Position numbers and translations under genes: made by a program. Below the pieces are notes generated by a model. That model was not told the origin of the DNA. It saw only the letters and a program-made list of their open reading frames with translations, and made no database searches. A DNA stretch of 64,000 nt from Duganella zoogloeoides (GTDB lineage Bacteria; Pseudomonadota; Gammaproteobacteria; Burkholderiales; Burkholderiaceae_D): NCBI RefSeq assembly GCF_034479515.1, contig NZ_CP140152.1, positions 930,001 to 994,000 of the forward strand. Reading direction: 5' to 3'. Of the stretch, positions 9,180 to 18,630 are shown piece after piece. The first letter of the stretch is position 1, and each line of letters starts with the position of its first letter.

Positions 9180-11501
9180 TTAGTCACGCAACGTTTTGAA
9201 AGCTGCCGCACCAAGGCCGAAGTTCGCCAGGATTTGCGTCCATTCGCGAGCGCCACCCATGAATTTTGTCCAGCCCGTTTCCTTGTCAAACTTCTCAGGA
9301 ACGACAATGTTGTCGCCGGGCATGACTTCTGTGCCGCCGAAGCCGCCGGACAACCAGCTACCGGAATCGCGCGACACGACACTGCCGTCCACCCGCAACA
9401 GGAAAATATTGTCTTGATCGGCATCTGCCGTCAGTCCCGATTTCTCCAGATAGTCTTTCACGCGTAGACCTTTACGCCACAATTGAGAGGATTCGACATT
9501 GACCGCACCGTAAATTTCGACAAATGCCGGGCGCGCAGGTACCAGCAAACGGTCACCATTTTCCAGTTTCAGCTGCGGCAGAATGGCAAAGCGCGTCTCC
9601 TGCGGATCTAGTCCGAAAGATATACGACCGGTTGGTTTAAGCCGGCGCAGGCGATCTACTGCCTGTTGTGCTGCAACCGCTTGTGCCTGAAGCCTTACCT
9701 CGGCCAGTTGAGCATCGGCGACGGAGCGGGCATTGGACGCTGCGCGCGATTGGTCAGAGCGTGCTTGGCTTTCCAGCCGATTGGCAAGCTTTTCAAGATT
9801 TGCTTCCTGCTGCTTGCGCACCTGTTCTCGATAGAAACCCGTACCGAACAGGTAGGCATTGCTGGTAGGCCCCCCAGCCTTTGCCAGCATCGACTGCAAG
9901 GTTTCACCAGCCGTCATCTGGTACACGCCGGGCGTCTTGACTTCACCTTCAATCCGGACAAAGATACGGCGCTTGTCCATCGGTACGGCGACGTCCTGTT
10001 GCGAAAAAATTGTTACCGTGTCGCCAGGCTGCAATAGTACATTGTCGGCGCCGGACGGGTTGCTGAATACATTGCCAAGGTTGAACGGCACCAGGCTGAC
10101 ACTCAAGTCATCCCTATTGATGCGCTCGATGACCGCATAGTCCCAATTGATCTCGTCGATCAGGCCGCCGATACGAGCGGCAATATTGCCAGCCTGGTCA
10201 TTGGTACGATTTTCATCCTCGGGATTGACAGCTTCATTTTGTCGTTTAATAGATTTGCGAGAAATAAGGTACTGGCGGTTTGGAATCAGGTCGCTGATAC
10301 GCATGCCGGACGTGAACGGTGTGCGCACCGACTGATCTACATTACCACGCAGTACAACCGCATTCGAAAAATCAGGAGTGATCGAGGTGATGTTAAGGAC
10401 GTCGCCATCCTTCAGGGTCCGCTTCATTCCTGCAGTATTCAAAGCAAATTGCTCGACAGTGCGTGGCTGACTCTTGCCAGCATCTATACGCTCCAGAAAT
10501 GCGCGGCGCGGATCTGCCAGTACCGGCACACCGCCAGCGTAGGCAATCAACGATTCTATCGTGTCGCTACTACTTTTCAACTCATAGATGGCCGGCGTGT
10601 TAACCTTGCCGATGAGTGCCACGTGGCCAACTGCGGCAGGGATAAAAATCGTATCACCATCCTGGAGCTTGATGTCGGCCGACTTGTCGCCCTTGCCGAT
10701 GAAAGCGTACAGGTCGAGTTCGGCTGCCACCTTGCCGCCGCGCTTGATTTGCACATGGCGCATGCTGCCGTTGGCATTGGGACCGCCGCTAGCGAACAGG
10801 GCAGTGACCAGTGTGGACAGACTGGACATATTGTAAGTGCCCGGACGGCTGGCCTGGCCAACCACATACACGGTAATCGAACGCAGGCGCCCGAAGTTCA
10901 CGTTGATCGTGACACCTTTGTACAGGCGGCCCACGGCGTTGCGAATGACTTCTTCAGCATCGCCGGCACGTACGCCGGCCAATGGCACGCTGCCGATGGT
11001 GGGAATCGAAATCAGGCCGTTGCGATCAATGGTTGCACGATAATCGATATCGATGCTGCCCCAGCCACGAATCATCAGTTCATCCCCAGGGCCGAGGGCA
11101 TAATCGTTCACCACGGGCGCATTGGCGACAGGAGAAAACACCGGCTGCGAGTTGGCAAAAAATTCAGCGCCGAAAATCGGCAGGGTGGTATTGCCGCCTA
11201 CACGATCGGAAACAAATTGCTGGAACTCGCTAGGATTGCTTTTGCGTGGCGCTACTGGACGAGGGGCATCGGAAGCGGAGCGCCCAGGGCTTGGCCTGGT
11301 TGCCTGATTGTCGGCTGCGTCATCACCAATCGTAGGCTGGTTGACGATACTCACCCGCTTGGGCGCTGCGACAGGCAGACTATTGCCCGTGTTGGAATCC
11401 TGGCCGAACAAATCATCTCGGTCCGGGCCGCTCTGTGCTGAAACGGCCAGCGAGGCAGAGGTCAAAGCAACGGCGATGAAACAATTTTTAAGTTTTGACA
11501 T
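9180..11501 (-). CDS. Outer-membrane polysaccharide export protein (OPX/Wza family, multi-SLBB)
   Basis: 773 aa, about twice the size of Wza. N-terminal signal peptide (ISCFIA-like hydrophobic stretch ending in ASLAVSAQS; no lipobox cysteine right after it). The Poly_export domain appears near residues 130-215 (YALGPGDELMIRGWG, ...GLISIPTIGSVPLAGV), followed by several SLBB repeats (VYVVGQASRPGTY, VALIGKVNTPAIYEL, VVLRGNVDQSVR, IFVRIEGEVKTPGVYQM, VEIYGAVN). An Ala/Gln/Arg-rich coiled-coil insert lies near residues 575-640. Such large OPX proteins form the periplasm-spanning and outer-membrane exit channel with a PCP partner, which here follows immediately. Confidence 0.92.
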   Translation of the reverse strand: MSKLKNCFIAVALTSASLAVSAQSGPDRDDLFGQDSNTGNSLPVAAPKRVSIVNQPTIGDDAADNQATRPSPGRSASDAPRPVAPRKSNPSEFQQFVSDRVGGNTTLPIFGAEFFANSQPVFSPVANAPVVNDYALGPGDELMIRGWGSIDIDYRATIDRNGLISIPTIGSVPLAGVRAGDAEEVIRNAVGRLYKGVTINVNFGRLRSITVYVVGQASRPGTYNMSSLSTLVTALFASGGPNANGSMRHVQIKRGGKVAAELDLYAFIGKGDKSADIKLQDGDTIFIPAAVGHVALIGKVNTPAIYELKSSSDTIESLIAYAGGVPVLADPRRAFLERIDAGKSQPRTVEQFALNTAGMKRTLKDGDVLNITSITPDFSNAVVLRGNVDQSVRTPFTSGMRISDLIPNRQYLISRKSIKRQNEAVNPEDENRTNDQAGNIAARIGGLIDEINWDYAVIERINRDDLSVSLVPFNLGNVFSNPSGADNVLLQPGDTVTIFSQQDVAVPMDKRRIFVRIEGEVKTPGVYQMTAGETLQSMLAKAGGPTSNAYLFGTGFYREQVRKQQEANLEKLANRLESQARSDQSRAASNARSVADAQLAEVRLQAQAVAAQQAVDRLRRLKPTGRISFGLDPQETRFAILPQLKLENGDRLLVPARPAFVEIYGAVNVESSQLWRKGLRVKDYLEKSGLTADADQDNIFLLRVDGSVVSRDSGSWLSGGFGGTEVMPGDNIVVPEKFDKETGWTKFMGGAREWTQILANFGLGAAAFKTLRD

Positions 11502-11752
11502 TAAACTGTGTAAGTAAATAGTGAACCATAAGGGACAGGTTTCTTCAGTCGGGCATCTTACCGCATATCGCTGGTTTGAAGAACAAATACTTGGCGTTAG
11601 ACAAAGATTATGCCTGGCCCAGTGACGCCTTTACGACATGAGAATGGCGCTGATTTATTATTGCATGAGGGAATTTTTAATTTGTAATTTGTAATTTAAT
11701 ATATCAAGAAGTAATTAAAAATAAAGCAATTCTATTTTTATTTAATTAATCA
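11502..11752. other. AT-rich intergenic region upstream of the OPX gene
   Basis: 250 bp between the YjbH-PAP2 stop and the OPX start; the stretch 11640-11752 is extremely AT-rich, with tandem AATTTGTAATTTGTAATTT-type repeats and TTAATTAATCATTAAT. It probably carries the promoter of the OPX-wzz-gmd operon and could bind an H-NS-like silencer. No clean -35/-10 pair or terminator was identified. Confidence 0.5.
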
Positions 11753-14700
11753 TTAATAACTTTTTTGCCAGGTTATACTGATTTCCTTCGGCCCTGGCGC
11801 GATTGTCAACCCGGACTTGCTTTGGTCTCGTTGTGCTTCCCATAACCAACTTCCCATTGCATATCCAATAATGCCGCCAGCAACAGTGTCTGACACCCAA
11901 TGCTTGCGGCCTGCAACGCGCCCCGCTGAGCCCAGTGCTGCCAGACCATATAGCCATGGCGCATCGTATTCTTTGGCCAACGGAGTCACGGCGGCGAAGG
12001 CTATAGCGGAATGGCCTGAGGGAAAAGCGGCGTCCGAGCGCGATTTGCCATCGCCTACGCTGGTCCATGGACCGCGATTTTCGTCGGGGCGCGCACGGCC
12101 CACTGCGTATTTGCCGAGCACTGCCATACCGGTCGCGGCTGCTACGGACTGCATGGAAATCATACCGATGTTTTGCCCGCGCTCATCACCAAATGCAATC
12201 GCAGCACCTGCTGCTCCGACCAGCACGAACGGCATTGCCTTGCCTACCTTATCCCAGTTGCGAAGCACGGTTGAATCCTGGTGTTTTTTTACGAACCGGT
12301 CGACGGGCTTGTCGCTGAGTGCGGATGCCACCACTACCCCCCCGATCAGGGCGGTTGCCTTGACCCACTGGGCCGGCTCGGGCAATGCGGAGGACGACTG
12401 TTCCAGTCGTGCCCGCATGATTGGCCAAGGGTTGGCAAATGGGCGTACCGGTGGATTGACCGCTGGAAGGTTTTGCTCATCGGCACGTTCGGCAAAATTA
12501 CCCAAGCCATCGTAGCTGAGCATGTCGGCGCGAGGGCGTTCGATCATGTTATACAGATCGCCTGGCGACGCTACCATTTGGCCGATATCGCGGGTCCATG
12601 GAGAGAGCGAAAATCCCGCATTGGCCTGGGTATCCATTGCCAACATGGTATTGAGCGGAACCGACAGGAAGACGCCGCGATCCTGGTACGGTTTGGATGG
12701 CGTGCCCGGCGAGGTAATATCGTTGCCGTTTGTATGGGTGTACCAAGCGCCAACTTCGATGCCGGACTGGAACCTGCGCTTGAACTCCATGCGCACCCCG
12801 GTATCCTTCGCGAGGAAGCGGCCGGCGCGCGCAGTAATCGTAATGTCGTGTGGCAGGCGATAGTGTAGCGAACCAATTGCCGTCACCGTCTTGTAGTCGC
12901 GGGTTGAGAGGATGCCGTCATAGCCACGCTGTTGCAGGGCATCGATGCTCAGATCTACCGCCCAGCGCTTGTCTTTGGGCAGGTACAGCATCTGGCCACC
13001 GACTCCGCGGAACATATCCTCGTAAAGCCCGGCCGACAACCGGGTGTACACCCGTTCTGCGGGATTGTCATACTTGTTGAGCAGCACGCGGTTAACCGTG
13101 AAACGGTTGCCACGCAAGTATTCCGCCACATCGCTGCGCACGTGTGGCAGGGTGCTGTTGGAAGGTTGCTTGACGCCTGAAACGGTTTCGACCAATTGTA
13201 AACTGGCCGCGCTGTTTAGATAGAGGCCGTCGCCGAGGCGCCGGTCATAATTTGCTGCTGCCGAGATAGAATAGCGGAATGCGCCGCTGGGGTCGTTGAA
13301 GAAAAAGCCGATCTTGGGAGCGATTTTAAAGCGATTGGCTTCACGATCCAGTGATTTTACCTGGACCACATCGCCATCCACACCCACGCCTATGGCCAGT
13401 GTGCTGGCAGTAATATCAGGCTCGGGGCGCTTCACCAGGGCGGGTACCGGGATGATGGATGCCGATGTGGCCGATGGCTGCGCCGGCGTGGTAGCCGAGG
13501 TAGTCGCTACCGGCGCCGCAGGTAGCGCACGGACTGCTGCAACCGCAGTCGCTGGTGGCCGATCCAGGAATTCGTTGAGCCATGACTGTTGGGCGTCGCG
13601 TATCACATCGCCTTTATCAGGATAGCGTAGCAGCACGAAGTTGAGGAACTCTTGGCGATCGATCTTGCCCTCGAAATAGTCGTTGAGCTTTTGCAGGTCC
13701 AGGAAATCATAAGTGGCAACGGGTTGGTCCAGCGTCGTATAGGTGATGCGCAGACTGGTCACGCCAACCGGTGTAAACGCCACTGCGGTGCGTGCGGCGC
13801 GGCCAACGGCGCGCCCCAGGTTCGAAATCCGACTATTGGTCAGCGTCAGGGCGAGCGTATTACCTTCTTGCTCAACGCGCACATTTTTGTAATCCTGCTT
13901 TACCAGCGCGTTGACCAGATCGGCCCCGTAACCGGGGTTGCTGTGCCATGCATCGCGGCTGGGGCGAGGCGGCGGATCCTTGTCATCGATAAAGTAAGCG
14001 GGTTCGAAGATCTTGGGAACGAATTCACGTTCGTTAAACGGGATGCTGATAAAGGCATTGACACTGAACTGGTCGCGGTTGCGGGCTGCCTGCAGCGCAA
14101 GCCAACCCCAGCGGTACTCGATGCCGGCGGAGACTCCCTTGTTGCGCTTGCCGGCATTGGTCTCGGCGGCGCGGAAGTCGCGTCGATAATCGGTTGTGTC
14201 GTATTCAGCCACCAGCGACCAGCGGGGCAATCCGGTCGGCGTCCAGCGCATCCCGGCAAACGGCCCATCGGGCCGGTGGCGTGCATAGCCCAGGCTGGCC
14301 TCGATATTTTTGTTCGCCCCCAAAGTCTTGGTCGCGACGATATATTGCCCTTTGAATAATTCGGTGCCAAACAAGTCGGTCATGCCAACGGCAACCGATG
14401 GCATATAGTCTGTTTCGGCCCACAGGCGCAATTTTCCGTCGACTACCTTGTCCTTGTAACGGCCATAGTTGCTGCCAATTTCACCTTTCTCATTGGTGAA
14501 ACCTGGAATTCCGGTAATCGACACGTACCGTCCCGTCATTTGCAGGAAAGGCAGGAGATTCGCAGTTGCCCACATCTGTCCATATGGACTGTCATAGCTG
14601 TAACCGGCGCTGAAAGTGCCATCGGCTTCCACCACCGCGCTGGGCATGTTGATGTAGCCAGACTGTCCCCCGTGGTTGGGTGTGGCTGCAAGAGCGCCGG

Positions 14701-14788
14701 GAGCGCCAAGGATCATGCATCCACACCAAGTGTATTTAACTGATTTTCTAAGTACGCTTAACAATTTGATTCCTAACCTGTCTTGCAT
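11753..14788 (-). CDS. YjbH-family outer-membrane protein fused to a C-terminal PAP2 phosphatase
   Basis: About 1011 aa from the ATG at 14788; the open frame continues further upstream, but MQDRLGIKLLSVLRK followed by a hydrophobic segment ending GALAAT is the natural signal-peptide start. Residues about 45-800 match the YjbH/DUF940 layout: SGYINMPSAVVEADGTFSAGY, repeated beta-strand pairs, IEYRWGWLALQAA, and FISIPF/FVPKIFE. Residues about 830-990 form a membrane PAP2 domain with all three signature motifs: KYAVGRARP, PSGHS, and GRVAGRKHWVSD (the last normally begins with Ser-Arg). YjbH proteins act in EPS secretion, and PAP2 enzymes dephosphorylate undecaprenyl-PP or related lipids. It heads the minus-strand EPS genes and is divergent from manC. 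Confidence 0.85.
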   Translation of the reverse strand: MQDRLGIKLLSVLRKSVKYTWCGCMILGAPGALAATPNHGGQSGYINMPSAVVEADGTFSAGYSYDSPYGQMWATANLLPFLQMTGRYVSITGIPGFTNEKGEIGSNYGRYKDKVVDGKLRLWAETDYMPSVAVGMTDLFGTELFKGQYIVATKTLGANKNIEASLGYARHRPDGPFAGMRWTPTGLPRWSLVAEYDTTDYRRDFRAAETNAGKRNKGVSAGIEYRWGWLALQAARNRDQFSVNAFISIPFNEREFVPKIFEPAYFIDDKDPPPRPSRDAWHSNPGYGADLVNALVKQDYKNVRVEQEGNTLALTLTNSRISNLGRAVGRAARTAVAFTPVGVTSLRITYTTLDQPVATYDFLDLQKLNDYFEGKIDRQEFLNFVLLRYPDKGDVIRDAQQSWLNEFLDRPPATAVAAVRALPAAPVATTSATTPAQPSATSASIIPVPALVKRPEPDITASTLAIGVGVDGDVVQVKSLDREANRFKIAPKIGFFFNDPSGAFRYSISAAANYDRRLGDGLYLNSAASLQLVETVSGVKQPSNSTLPHVRSDVAEYLRGNRFTVNRVLLNKYDNPAERVYTRLSAGLYEDMFRGVGGQMLYLPKDKRWAVDLSIDALQQRGYDGILSTRDYKTVTAIGSLHYRLPHDITITARAGRFLAKDTGVRMEFKRRFQSGIEVGAWYTHTNGNDITSPGTPSKPYQDRGVFLSVPLNTMLAMDTQANAGFSLSPWTRDIGQMVASPGDLYNMIERPRADMLSYDGLGNFAERADEQNLPAVNPPVRPFANPWPIMRARLEQSSSALPEPAQWVKATALIGGVVVASALSDKPVDRFVKKHQDSTVLRNWDKVGKAMPFVLVGAAGAAIAFGDERGQNIGMISMQSVAAATGMAVLGKYAVGRARPDENRGPWTSVGDGKSRSDAAFPSGHSAIAFAAVTPLAKEYDAPWLYGLAALGSAGRVAGRKHWVSDTVAGGIIGYAMGSWLWEAQRDQSKSGLTIAPGPKEISITWQKSY

Positions 14789-15241
14789 CTGGAATTTCTG
14801 ACAAGGTACTAGAGTCTGGCACTCCAGAGAGACTTGGAAGAAACAAAAAAGCCAACCACAGGGGAAGGGTTGAGTAACGCCAGACATCAGTTCGCCACTA
14901 AAGAATCGTTCGTAGGGTCTTCGCCTGGCGTCAGAAATCTATGCGCCGGGATTTTAACATTGTTTCTTGTGTAAATTGTTCGTGCTGACAGAGTGGCGGG
15001 CATTTTTTCGCTGTTGTCGATGTGACTGCGCTTATCTCAGAGTGGCATGGCTGTCCATCGGCGCTGGTTGCATAATATGCCATCCGGGCACTATAATTGC
15101 GCCCACTTTAGTGGTCTCGGCGGAGCTCTGCTCTTTGGCGTGAAGATCGTAAGCGGTGCGTTATTCGAGGCGCGATGTTTTCGTACGACGTTAAAAATTT
15201 CGCGCCGGGGCTGAGGCCGTAACAAAAAAAGAGAGTGTCAC
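14789..15241. other. Divergent intergenic region between the EPS operon and manC
   Basis: About 450 bp. It holds the manC promoter (separate entry) and a roughly 140-nt manC leader. Toward the EPS operon an AT-rich stretch around 14940-14975 (minus-strand TTAAAAT) is a possible -10, without a convincing -35. I looked for a JUMPStart/ops element and did not find one. Confidence 0.4.
15068..15097 (+). promoter_or_regulatory. Sigma70-like promoter of manC
   Basis: TTGCAT at 15068-15073 and a perfect TATAAT at 15092-15097, separated by 18 bp, pointing toward manC. It predicts a transcript start near 15104 and a leader of about 140 nt before the TTG start codon. Confidence 0.55.
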
Positions 15242-16660
15242 TTGAAAATTTATCCAGTCATTTTGTCCGGCGGCGCCGGTACCCGTTTATGGCCGCTGTC
15301 GCGCGCGATGATGCCCAAGCAGCTGTTGCCGCTGGTATCGGAGCGCTCCATGCTGCAGGAGACGGTATTGCGCTTGCCCGAGGGCGCCACGATGGCGGCG
15401 CCGCTGATCGTTTGCGGCAATGAACACCGCTTCATGGTGGCCGAACAAATGCGCGAAATTGGCATTACACCGCTGGGAATATTGCTCGAATGCGTCGGAC
15501 GCAACACCGCGCCTGCGGTGGCCGCCGCCGCCCATTTCCTGCTGGCGCAGGATCCCGACGCAGTCATGCTGGTACTGCCGGCCGACCACGTCATCAATGA
15601 CCGCGCCGGTTTCCACGCCGCTATCGCCCACGCGGCCGAGCTGGTCAAGGATGGCGCGCTGGCCACCTTCGGCATCGTGCCGACCGGGCCTGAGACCGGC
15701 TATGGCTATATCCGTCGCGGCGACGCTGTGGCGGCCGAGTCCGGCAGCTACAAGGTCGAACGCTTTGTCGAAAAGCCAGACCTCGCCACCGCGCAGGGCT
15801 TCCTGGCCGACGGCGCGTATTACTGGAACAGCGGCATGTTCCTGTTCCAGGCCAAGACCTATCTGGACGAGCTGCGCGCCCTGCAGCCAGCCATGGAAGC
15901 GTCCGCTGCCGAAGCAGTGCGCCTGGCGTACCGCGATCTCGACTTTTGCCGCCTGGACGAAGCATCGTTCGCCGCGTCGCCGTCCGAATCGATCGACTAC
16001 GCGGTCATGGAGCACACGCGCCGTGCGGTCGTGGTGGCTGCCGACATCGGCTGGAACGATGTCGGCTCGTGGTCGGCGCTGTGGGAAGTGCAGCAGCGCG
16101 ATGCCGAGGGCAACGCCAGCCGTGGCGACGTGTACCTGGACGGCGTGACCAACAGCCTGGTGCGCGCGGAAAGCCGCATCGTGGCCGTGATCGGCGTGCA
16201 GGACCTGGTGGTGGTGGAAACCGCCGACGCGGTACTGGTGACCCATCGCGACCACGTGCAGCGCGTCAAGAAAGTGGTCGAGCATCTCAATGCCGACGAC
16301 CGTACCGAGCACCTGCACCACACCAAGGTGTACCGCCCGTGGGGTTCGTACGAGGGCATCGACATCGGCGAACGCTTCCAGGTCAAGCGCATCACCGTCA
16401 ATCCGGGCGGCAAGCTGTCGCTGCAAATGCACCACCACCGGGCCGAGCACTGGATCGTGGTCAGCGGGACCGCGCGCGTGACGTGCGGCGAGAACGTCAC
16501 CTTGTTGTCGGAAAACCAGTCGACGTATATTCCTATCGGCATGAACCATCGCCTGGAAAATCCGGGCAAGTTGCCGCTGCACCTGATCGAAGTGCAGTCC
16601 GGCAGCTACCTCGGTGAAGACGACATCGTGCGTTTCGAGGACGTGTACCAGCGCACCTGA
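15242..16660 (+). CDS. manC: Mannose-1-phosphate guanylyltransferase / mannose-6-phosphate isomerase
   Basis: 472 aa type II bifunctional enzyme. The N-terminal nucleotidyltransferase domain opens with LSGGAGTRLWPLSR (pyrophosphorylase signature) and contains FVEKPDLATAQGFL. The C-terminal cupin (from about residue 365, RPWGSYEGIDIGERFQVKRI, with GGKLSLQMHHHRAEHW) supplies metal-binding histidines of the isomerase. It makes GDP-mannose from mannose-1-P and GTP and feeds Gmd. The start is a TTG preceded by AGAGAG; no ATG lies nearby in frame. It is divergent from the EPS operon, has its own promoter and is followed by a strong terminator. Confidence 0.95.
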   Translation: MKIYPVILSGGAGTRLWPLSRAMMPKQLLPLVSERSMLQETVLRLPEGATMAAPLIVCGNEHRFMVAEQMREIGITPLGILLECVGRNTAPAVAAAAHFLLAQDPDAVMLVLPADHVINDRAGFHAAIAHAAELVKDGALATFGIVPTGPETGYGYIRRGDAVAAESGSYKVERFVEKPDLATAQGFLADGAYYWNSGMFLFQAKTYLDELRALQPAMEASAAEAVRLAYRDLDFCRLDEASFAASPSESIDYAVMEHTRRAVVVAADIGWNDVGSWSALWEVQQRDAEGNASRGDVYLDGVTNSLVRAESRIVAVIGVQDLVVVETADAVLVTHRDHVQRVKKVVEHLNADDRTEHLHHTKVYRPWGSYEGIDIGERFQVKRITVNPGGKLSLQMHHHRAEHWIVVSGTARVTCGENVTLLSENQSTYIPIGMNHRLENPGKLPLHLIEVQSGSYLGEDDIVRFEDVYQRT

Positions 16661-16712
16661 TCGCTGGCGGTCATGATGACAGCGTAGTCGAGCACGAATG
16701 CAATGCAGAGGA

Positions 16713-16744
16713 CCTCCACCGGGAAACCGGCGGAGGTTTTTTTT
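16713..16744 (+). terminator. Intrinsic terminator of manC
   Basis: 10-bp stem CCTCCACCGG / CCGGCGGAGG (one mismatch) with a GAAA loop, followed by eight T residues at 16737-16744. It lies about 50 bp after the manC stop and just before the stop of the convergent peptidase gene. Confidence 0.9.
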
Positions 16745-16748
16745 GCTG

Positions 16749-18563
16749 TTACTTTTGCTGCGCTGCGAATGCCGCGTTCTGCTGGTCGAGCCAGACCTTC
16801 AGCGGCGCGAAATACTCGAGCAGGGCGCCGCCGTCGATTTTATCTTCGCCCGAAATCGCCTTCAGCGCTTCCGGCCACGGCTTGCTGGCGCCCATGGCCA
16901 GCATCTGCTGCAGCTTGGCGCCGGCTTTGGGGTTGTCGTACACCGAGCAGCGGTTCAGCGGTCCCGTGTAGCCGGCCTCGCGGCACAGCGCGCGGTGGAA
17001 CTGGAACTGCAGCATGTGGGCCAGGAAGTAGCGCGCATACGACACGTCGGCCGCCACGTGGTACTTGGCGCCCGCATCGAAGCCACCGGCGGCCATCGGA
17101 GCCGGTCGGCTCACGCCCATGTACTGCTCGCGCAATTGCCACCAGGTTTTGTCGAAGTCGTCCGGTTTGGTTTTGCCGGCGTACAGGTCCCAGCGCCATT
17201 TATCGACCGAGTAGGCAAACGGCAGGAACGCCACCTTGCCCAGCGCGCGCTTGAGCAGGTCGCCGATGTCGGCGTCGGCCGGCGGCGTCTCGTCCATCAG
17301 GCCCACTTTTTTCAGGTAGTCGGGGGTGATCGACAGCGCGATGGTGTCGCCGATGGCTTCGTGGAAGCCGTCGTTGGCGCCGGTGCGGAACAGCAGCGGT
17401 TGCTTGTTATAGGCCAGGAAGTAGTACACGTGGCCCAGTTCGTGGTGGATCACCGTGAAGTTCTCGGCGGTGGGCGTGATGCACATCTTGATGCGCACAT
17501 CGTCCTTCTCGTCGATCGGCCACGCCGACGCGTGGCACACCACGTCGCGGTCGCGCGGCTTGGTCAGCAGCGAGCGTTCCCAGAACGTGGCCGGCAGTTT
17601 TTGCATGCCCAGCGACGTGTAGAAGCGCTCGGCGTACTGCGTCATCTGTTTGGCATCGGTCTTGCGCTCTTCCAGCACGCGGGTCAGGTCGTAGCTGCTG
17701 GCGCCGGTGGCCGGTTTCAGGATCGGGTACAGGTTGTCCCAGTTCTGTGCCCACATATTGCCGAACAGGTGAGATGGAATCGGTCCGGTCAGCGGCACCA
17801 CGTCAGGGCCGTAGGTCTCGCGCAGCTTGTAGCGCGTGTACGTGTGCAGCGATTGATAGAGCGGCGCGACCTGCTGCCACAGGCGTTCCATCTCGGCGGC
17901 AAAGGCCTCGGGCGGCATGTCGTACTGCGAGCGCCACATGGCGCCGGTGTCGGCAAAGCCCATCTGCTTCGCGCCTTTGTTCGACAGCGCGATGTAGTCG
18001 ATGTACTTCTGCTTGTAGGCCGGCGACTGCGCGTGCCAGCCCACCCACATCTCCCTGAGTTTTTTCTCATCGTGGCTGTCGGCCAGCACTTTTTCCATCT
18101 CGCCCAGGGCCAGGCACTGGTCGGCGCCGTCAGCTTGCTTGACGCAGTACTTGGCCTTGCCGTAGGCGCCGTTGAGGGCGGCCTGCAGTTGCGCGAACTG
18201 TTCGCGTTCCTTCGGATCGGCAAACACCAGCGACTGCTGCAGCAGCATGATCTTGCGCGCCTGGTCCGGCGCCAGTTTCAGGCCGTTGAAGCGGCGCGCC
18301 CCGATGGCGGCCTCGCCGGTCGCGGTGAGATAGCGCTCGGCGAACCAGGAGCTGATCGCCTCGGTGTCGTCGGTGATGAAGTTGGAGCCCACCCAGGCGG
18401 CGCGGGCCTGTTCGTTATTGAGCTTGTTGAGGCGTGCTTCGGTGTCGGTCAGGAACCGCTGGGCTTCGGCGGTGGTAGGCTTTTTCTCTGCGGCGGCATG
18501 CGCGGTAACGCTGGCTGCCATGGCCGCTACGGTCAGCAGCGTGCCGATGGTACGTGATGTCAT
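16749..18563 (-). CDS. Secreted M2-family peptidyl-dipeptidase (ACE-like zinc metallopeptidase)
   Basis: 604 aa with a Sec signal peptide (hydrophobic core, cleavage near AHA-AA at residue 23-24). The gluzincin site is HELGH at 374-378, with the third zinc ligand Glu402 in HEAIGD, and the overall length matches bacterial peptidase M2/angiotensin-converting-enzyme homologues. It should remove C-terminal dipeptides from peptides in the periplasm. It is convergent with manC and lies downstream of the GH31 gene on the same strand, 67 bp away, across a long hairpin. Its products would be substrates for the POT symporter at 31.0-32.6 kb. Confidence 0.92.
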   Translation of the reverse strand: MTSRTIGTLLTVAAMAASVTAHAAAEKKPTTAEAQRFLTDTEARLNKLNNEQARAAWVGSNFITDDTEAISSWFAERYLTATGEAAIGARRFNGLKLAPDQARKIMLLQQSLVFADPKEREQFAQLQAALNGAYGKAKYCVKQADGADQCLALGEMEKVLADSHDEKKLREMWVGWHAQSPAYKQKYIDYIALSNKGAKQMGFADTGAMWRSQYDMPPEAFAAEMERLWQQVAPLYQSLHTYTRYKLRETYGPDVVPLTGPIPSHLFGNMWAQNWDNLYPILKPATGASSYDLTRVLEERKTDAKQMTQYAERFYTSLGMQKLPATFWERSLLTKPRDRDVVCHASAWPIDEKDDVRIKMCITPTAENFTVIHHELGHVYYFLAYNKQPLLFRTGANDGFHEAIGDTIALSITPDYLKKVGLMDETPPADADIGDLLKRALGKVAFLPFAYSVDKWRWDLYAGKTKPDDFDKTWWQLREQYMGVSRPAPMAAGGFDAGAKYHVAADVSYARYFLAHMLQFQFHRALCREAGYTGPLNRCSVYDNPKAGAKLQQMLAMGASKPWPEALKAISGEDKIDGGALLEYFAPLKVWLDQQNAAFAAQQK

Positions 18564-18582
18564 TGCATCTCCCTGGTGGATA

Positions 18583-18620
18583 TTTGCGGGCCACCGGGCT
18601 GTTGCCCGATGGCCCGCAAA
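18583..18620 (-). terminator. Long hairpin between GH31 and M2 peptidase genes
   Basis: 11-bp outer stem TTTGCGGGCCA / TGGCCCGCAAA plus an inner CGGGC / GCCCG stem with a TGTT loop. It sits 10 bp after the GH31 stop and 20 bp before the M2 peptidase start. There is no U-tract, so it may be a partial terminator, a processing site or an element limiting read-through. Confidence 0.55.
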
Positions 18621-18630
18621 TCATACACGG

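Noticed and set aside
11640..11752. AT-rich patch as a mobile-element or phage attachment site
   Set aside because: No integrase, target duplication or tRNA nearby; a promoter or silencer region is a simpler reading.
15098..15241. JUMPStart/ops antitermination element in the manC leader
   Set aside because: Searched for GGCGGTAGC-like ops and the JUMPStart core; only weak resemblance in GTAAGCGGTGCG, not enough to call.
16698..18557. 619-codon plus-strand frame over the M2 peptidase gene
   Set aside because: Shadow of the peptidase; the minus-strand product has a signal peptide, HELGH site and full-length family match.
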